Shown: positions 12,917 to 15,207 of the stretch, piece after piece
How positions within the stretch are numbered: position 1 is the first letter of the stretch
How the letters are laid out: every line of letters begins with the position of its first letter
Source of the DNA: Collinsella sp.
GTDB taxonomy: Bacteria; Actinomycetota; Coriobacteriia; Coriobacteriales; Coriobacteriaceae
Reading direction: 5' to 3'
Assembly (NCBI GenBank): GCA_019425005.1
Contig: JAHYYK010000051.1
Location: 1 to 15,207, forward strand
Length of the DNA: 15,207 nt
Program-made: the position numbers and the translations under genes
The notes under the pieces: model-generated
What the model saw: only the letters and a program-made list of their open reading frames with translations
Databases searched by the model: none
Told to the model about the DNA's origin: nothing

Positions 12917-15094
12917 ATGAACTTCCGCTCATCTCTCGCCTGCACCTCGAGCGATATCGCCCGCTGGGGGCTGCGCTCTGTCCTCAAACGCCAGGGCGGC
13001 GTACTCCCCGGCCGCATCGCCATGAAGATCAACCCCGAGCTGCTAAGCGACCTCGCGAGCCTGGTCGACCGCAGCGTGGTGATCACCGGTACTAATGGCA
13101 AGACCACCACCTCCAACCTCATCGCCGACGCCGTTGCCGCCAGCGGCGCCACCGTGGTATGCAACCGCGCCGGCAACAACATGGAGCCGGGCGTGGTGGG
13201 CGCACTGCTCGAGGCGCGCAGCGGCCTCAAGCGAGCCGGCGGCGGCAAGCGCGTGGGCGTTTTTGAATGCGATGAGCTCTACACCGTGCGCGTCCTACCC
13301 AAGCTCAAGCCGACGTACTTCGTACTGCTCAACCTGTTCCGCGACCAGCTAGACCGCTACGGCGAGATCGACCATACCCAAGACGTCATTGCCCATGCGT
13401 TGGAGCTCTCTCCGTCAACAACGCTCATCTACAACGCAGACGACCCGCTGTGTGCCGCGATCGCCGCACGCGTTCCCAACACGAGCATCGCCTTTGGCAT
13501 CGACGGCGCCACGGGCACCGAGTCCGATCGCATTAGCGACTCGCGTTTTTGCTCGCAGTGCAACGCGCCGCTGGAGTATGACTACGTGCAATACGGCCAG
13601 CTCGGCGCCTATCATTGCCCTTCGTGCGGCTGGGGTCGCCCCGCGCTGCTCCGCCGCGTGACGGGCGTTGAGCTCGGCTGCGACGGCTACGGCTTTGACC
13701 TGACCTTTGGACCCGAGGCCAACGCGCCCGCCGTGCACATCGCCACGCGCTACAACGGCCTGTACATGGTCTATAACGTCGCCGCCGCCTTCTTTGCGGC
13801 GCACGAGCTGGGCGTGGACGCGGCGCACCTGCAGCCCACGCTTAATGCCTACGTGCCCGCCGGCGGACGCATGGGCCGCTGGGATATTGCCGGCCGCACC
13901 GTCGAGGCCAACCTGGCCAAGAATCCCGTGGGCTTCGATCGCCAGATCCAGTCCATTAAAACGGCAGGTGGCAGGCTCTGCGCCTTCTTCCTAAACGATA
14001 ACGATGCCGACGGCCACGATGTCTCGTGGATCTACGATGTCGACTTCGAGCGCATCGCCGACACGCCGGATCTTGTCGCCTTTGCCGGAGGCACGCGTGC
14101 GCACGACATGCAGGTACGCCTCAAGTACGCCGGCATCGATGCCGCGATTATCTCGGACGTCGCGCAGGCGATCGGCGCCGTGGCAGACGAGGCCGCCGAT
14201 GACACCTTCTACGCCGTCGCCAACTACACGGCCTTCCCGCCGCTGGTCAAGGAACTCGACGGGCTTAAAGACGACGATGCAAGCTCGATTGTCTCCCACG
14301 CCATAACGCGCGCCGATGGTAGCGCTGTCCCCACCGATATTGCGCCGGTCGAGCTTTCGCGCCCCCTGCGTATCGTCTACCTGTACCCCGATGCCCTCAA
14401 CCTCTATGCCGACGGCGGCAACGTTATCGCCCTCGAGCGCCGCTGCGCCTGGCGTGGCATTCCCGCGCGTGTAGACGAGGTCCGTATGGGCGAAACGCTT
14501 GATTTGACCGATGCCGATATCGTCATGATGGGTGGCGGCTCCGACCGCGACCAGCTAGCCGTGGCACACGAGCTGCTCGCCCAAAAAGACAAGGTCGCGG
14601 CCTATGTTGAGGATGGCGGCTCGCTGCTTGCCATCTGTGGCGGCTATCAGCTGCTCGGCCGTTCGTACTATATGGGCGAGGATCGCATCGAGGGTCTGGG
14701 CGTCATTGCCGCCGAGACAGTGCGCGGCTCCGACCGCCTGATCGGCAACGTCGCCGTCAAGACCGACCTGGCACCCGAGCCCTTTGTGGGATTCGAGAAC
14801 CACGGCGGCCGCACCCTGCTCGACGCAGAGGCGACGCCGCTCGGAACGTCCGTCGTCGCGGGCACCGGCAACAACGGCGACGATGGCTTTGAGGGCCTCA
14901 TCCACAAGGGAGTCATCGGCACGTACTTACACGGGCCGGCACTGCCCAAGAACCCCGAGCTCGCCGACTGGCTCATCGCCCACGCCCTCGAACGCCGTGG
15001 CGACGCACAGGCCGCCGCCCTGTTGCCGCTCAAACCCCTCGACGACGCCTACGAGCACGCCGCCCACGACGCCGCCATGAAGCTCCTCCCCTAG
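12917..15094 (+). CDS. murT-gatD: fused lipid II isoglutaminyl synthase MurT-GatD
   Basis: One 725-aa chain combines two proteins that are separate in Staphylococcus and Streptococcus, where they jointly amidate the alpha-carboxyl of D-Glu in lipid II. The MurT part (about 1-455) has the Mur-ligase P-loop TGTNGKTTT (57-65), NADDP at 173-177, a four-cysteine zinc-ribbon (Cys212/215/234/237), and the DNDADGHDVSW motif (361-371) with the conserved aspartates that complete the partner's active site. After a linker (about 455-483) the GatD glutaminase part begins at LRIVYLYPDALNLYADGGN. It carries the nucleophile Cys574 in AICGGYQLLG and His672 in YLHGP. All key residues are present, so the enzyme should be active. 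AGGA lies eight bases before the ATG. It is the last gene of a three-gene plus-strand unit, closed by a hairpin terminator. Confidence 0.95.
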   Translation: MNFRSSLACTSSDIARWGLRSVLKRQGGVLPGRIAMKINPELLSDLASLVDRSVVITGTNGKTTTSNLIADAVAASGATVVCNRAGNNMEPGVVGALLEARSGLKRAGGGKRVGVFECDELYTVRVLPKLKPTYFVLLNLFRDQLDRYGEIDHTQDVIAHALELSPSTTLIYNADDPLCAAIAARVPNTSIAFGIDGATGTESDRISDSRFCSQCNAPLEYDYVQYGQLGAYHCPSCGWGRPALLRRVTGVELGCDGYGFDLTFGPEANAPAVHIATRYNGLYMVYNVAAAFFAAHELGVDAAHLQPTLNAYVPAGGRMGRWDIAGRTVEANLAKNPVGFDRQIQSIKTAGGRLCAFFLNDNDADGHDVSWIYDVDFERIADTPDLVAFAGGTRAHDMQVRLKYAGIDAAIISDVAQAIGAVADEAADDTFYAVANYTAFPPLVKELDGLKDDDASSIVSHAITRADGSAVPTDIAPVELSRPLRIVYLYPDALNLYADGGNVIALERRCAWRGIPARVDEVRMGETLDLTDADIVMMGGGSDRDQLAVAHELLAQKDKVAAYVEDGGSLLAICGGYQLLGRSYYMGEDRIEGLGVIAAETVRGSDRLIGNVAVKTDLAPEPFVGFENHGGRTLLDAEATPLGTSVVAGTGNNGDDGFEGLIHKGVIGTYLHGPALPKNPELADWLIAHALERRGDAQAAALLPLKPLDDAYEHAAHDAAMKLLP

Positions 15095-15100
15095 CACCCC

Positions 15101-15138
15101 ACCACCACAAAGGGGACAGGTACCTTTGTGGTGGTTTT
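15101..15138 (+). terminator. hairpin terminator after murT-gatD, carrying the GGGGACAGGT repeat
   Basis: ACCACCACAAAGG (15101-15113) pairs perfectly with CCTTTGTGGTGGT (15123-15135) over a 9-base loop and is followed by TTT. It starts six bases after the stop, as expected of an intrinsic terminator. The stretch GGGGACAGGT (15112-15121) across stem and loop is the same as in the hairpin at 7731-7788, so it may be a member of a dispersed repeat family doing terminator duty. Confidence 0.75.
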
Positions 15139-15163
15139 GACCCGTCCCAGCGGTTTGTCTCAA

Positions 15164-15206
15164 TCTGTAACATCTAGACCGTTAAAAGTCGTCTTACTGT
15201 TACAGA
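15164..15206. repeat. long-spaced inverted repeat at window edge
   Basis: TCTGTAACA (15164-15172) and TGTTACAGA (15198-15206) are perfect 9-base reverse complements with 25 bases between them. The region is AT-richer than the genes and lies beyond the murT-gatD terminator, so it probably belongs to the promoter or operator of a gene outside the window, or to a dispersed element. It cannot be resolved further here. Confidence 0.45.
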
Positions 15207-15207
15207 A

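Overview
The window is GC-rich and tightly packed. Gene order, codon use and protein flavour point to a Coriobacteriia actinobacterium, most like a Collinsella-type gut anaerobe. That placement is inferred from a single-chain MurT-GatD, a cluster of fermentative metal-dependent dehydrogenases, a multi-cluster ferredoxin-like protein, and GGGGACAGGT-bearing hairpins in the spacers. No rRNA, tRNA, CRISPR array, transposase or prophage gene was seen.

Left part (1-3640): guaA (GMP synthase, minus strand) and ansA (type I asparaginase, plus strand) diverge from a 268-base spacer. That spacer holds an extended -10 promoter for ansA and an inverted repeat with AAACGT/ACGTTT arms. ansA converges on a small XRE-family regulator. 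The regulator diverges from a 129-aa protein that resembles the C-terminal core of Cof-type HAD phosphatases but has lost the acidic metal-binding motif. A perfect 24-bp palindrome with AAACGTAAACTA half-sites sits between these two genes and carries overlapping TATAGT boxes on both strands, a textbook autoregulated switch. The palindrome and the ansA repeat share the AAACGT arm, so one regulator may serve both.

Middle part (3639-10251), all minus strand: an Fe-dependent alcohol dehydrogenase, then two adjacent glycerol-dehydrogenase paralogues, a four-cluster 4Fe-4S protein, the GTPase ychF and a DUF1648 membrane protein. Strong intrinsic terminators follow the alcohol dehydrogenase and the first glycerol dehydrogenase. 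Each lies just before the next gene, so read-through control is possible. This block is consistent with redox balancing in an anaerobe (NADH disposal through alcohols and polyols, plus an electron-carrier protein).

Right part (10252-15207): a gene-free spacer of about 500 bases holds a 9-bp inverted repeat near the alcohol dehydrogenase promoter and several degenerate repeats. Three plus-strand genes follow: two mutually coupled helical-repeat (TPR-like) proteins of unknown job, and a 725-aa fusion of MurT and GatD, the enzyme pair that amidates the D-glutamate of lipid II. A 13-bp hairpin with a T tract ends this unit, and the start of a further regulatory region is visible at the window edge.

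The most interesting items are the fused MurT-GatD, the XRE/degenerate-HAD pair with its perfect operator and possible link to ansA, and the recurring hairpins in the spacers.
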